From: Prevotellaceae bacterium
GTDB lineage: Bacteria; Bacteroidota; Bacteroidia; Bacteroidales; UBA932
Assembly (NCBI GenBank): GCA_031259655.1
Contig: JAIRLF010000106.1
Location: 1-6,186, forward strand
Length of the DNA stretch: 6,186 nt
Direction of reading: 5' to 3'
In this document: one piece after another, positions 5,917 through 6,186 of the stretch
Layout: the number at the start of each line of letters is the position of its first letter
Position numbering within the stretch: position 1 is the stretch's first letter
The notes under the pieces: model-generated
Told to the model about the DNA's origin: nothing
The model's input: the letters and a program-made list of their open reading frames with translations, nothing else
Database searches by the model: none
Program-made: the position numbers and the translations under genes

Positions 5917-6186
5917 TCAATTTTCTTCGATACAGTATCTTTTAATTACAGGATAAGCGTCTTTGACGCCCATTTCGCCGGATTTACTTATATCGATACA
6001 ACCTTTTTCGGTATCTCTCAAGTATATAGACACGATACCGCGGTTGAAATAAGCTTCGGCGAAGTAAGGATACAATTTAATTGCTTTAGTGTAAGCCTCG
6101 ATAGCCTCGGGCATTTTGTCCGACAAGCACAGGATATTTCCGTGATTATAGTGCAGATAAGCGAAATTAGGGTTCAGCGATTCCAG
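5917..6186 (-). CDS. TPR-repeat protein, C-terminal part (5' end outside window)
   Basis: The reading frame is open from the window edge (6186) to a TGA at 5917, giving the last 89 residues of a larger protein. TPR helices are visible. A partial repeat runs from NPNFAYLHYNHGNILCLSD, followed by KMPEAIEAYTKAIKLYP and FAEAYFNRGIVSIYLRDTEK, with the conserved G, A, Y and P positions of the motif. The final segment (GCIDISKSGEMGVKDAYPVI) resembles the usual C-terminal cap of Bacteroidales TPR proteins with 'GDTEKGCxDLSKAGELG'-type endings. TPR proteins serve as protein-binding scaffolds; the partner here is unknown. An internal TTG at 6126 could be mistaken for the start, but TPR sequence continues upstream of it. 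It lies just upstream of rarA on the same strand. Confidence 0.85.
   Translation of the reverse strand: MESLNPNFAYLHYNHGNILCLSDKMPEAIEAYTKAIKLYPYFAEAYFNRGIVSIYLRDTEKGCIDISKSGEMGVKDAYPVIKRYCIEEN

Overview
The window looks like chromosomal DNA from a member of the Bacteroidales (Bacteroidota). The evidence is surface lipoproteins of Bacteroidetes type, promoter elements resembling the Bacteroidetes TTTG / TAnnTTTG pattern, weak Shine-Dalgarno signals, and AT-rich intergenic DNA with short A/T-rich tandem repeats. All genes I can support lie on the minus strand, so transcription runs from high to low coordinates.

Right end (4593-6186): the 3' end of a TPR-repeat protein, cut by the window edge, is followed after 46 bases by rarA (mgsA), the AAA+ ATPase that acts at stalled replication forks. 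The two are probably co-transcribed.

Centre and left (436-4425): a complete vitamin B12 uptake-type operon. A Bacteroidetes-type promoter (about 4397-4425) abuts a well-preserved cobalamin riboswitch (4207-4390). A long leader of about 190 bases follows, and then three genes: a BtuG-like beta-propeller surface lipoprotein (2816-4015), a lipoprotein with three Ig/PKD-like domains and a C-terminal domain resembling the BtuH-type B12-binding surface proteins (1102-2757), and a small polytopic membrane protein of the DUF6580 putative transporter family (508-1089). A rho-independent terminator at 436-473 closes the unit. The likely logic is that low cobalamin lets the operon be expressed, the two lipoproteins capture corrinoids at the cell surface, and the membrane protein may serve a later transport step. 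No btuB (TonB-dependent receptor) and no BtuFCD ABC genes are present here.

Left end (1-435): no gene is supported. It holds a 76-base array of alternating complementary heptamers (298-373), an A/T-rich 21-base direct repeat (376-443), a perfect 8-bp inverted repeat (99-120) and a possible minus-strand promoter element near 83-90 for a gene lying left of the window.

The most interesting points are the riboswitch-controlled B12 operon with an uncharacterised membrane protein as its last gene, the long post-aptamer leader with a possible 27-codon upstream reading frame, and the alternating-heptamer repeat array.
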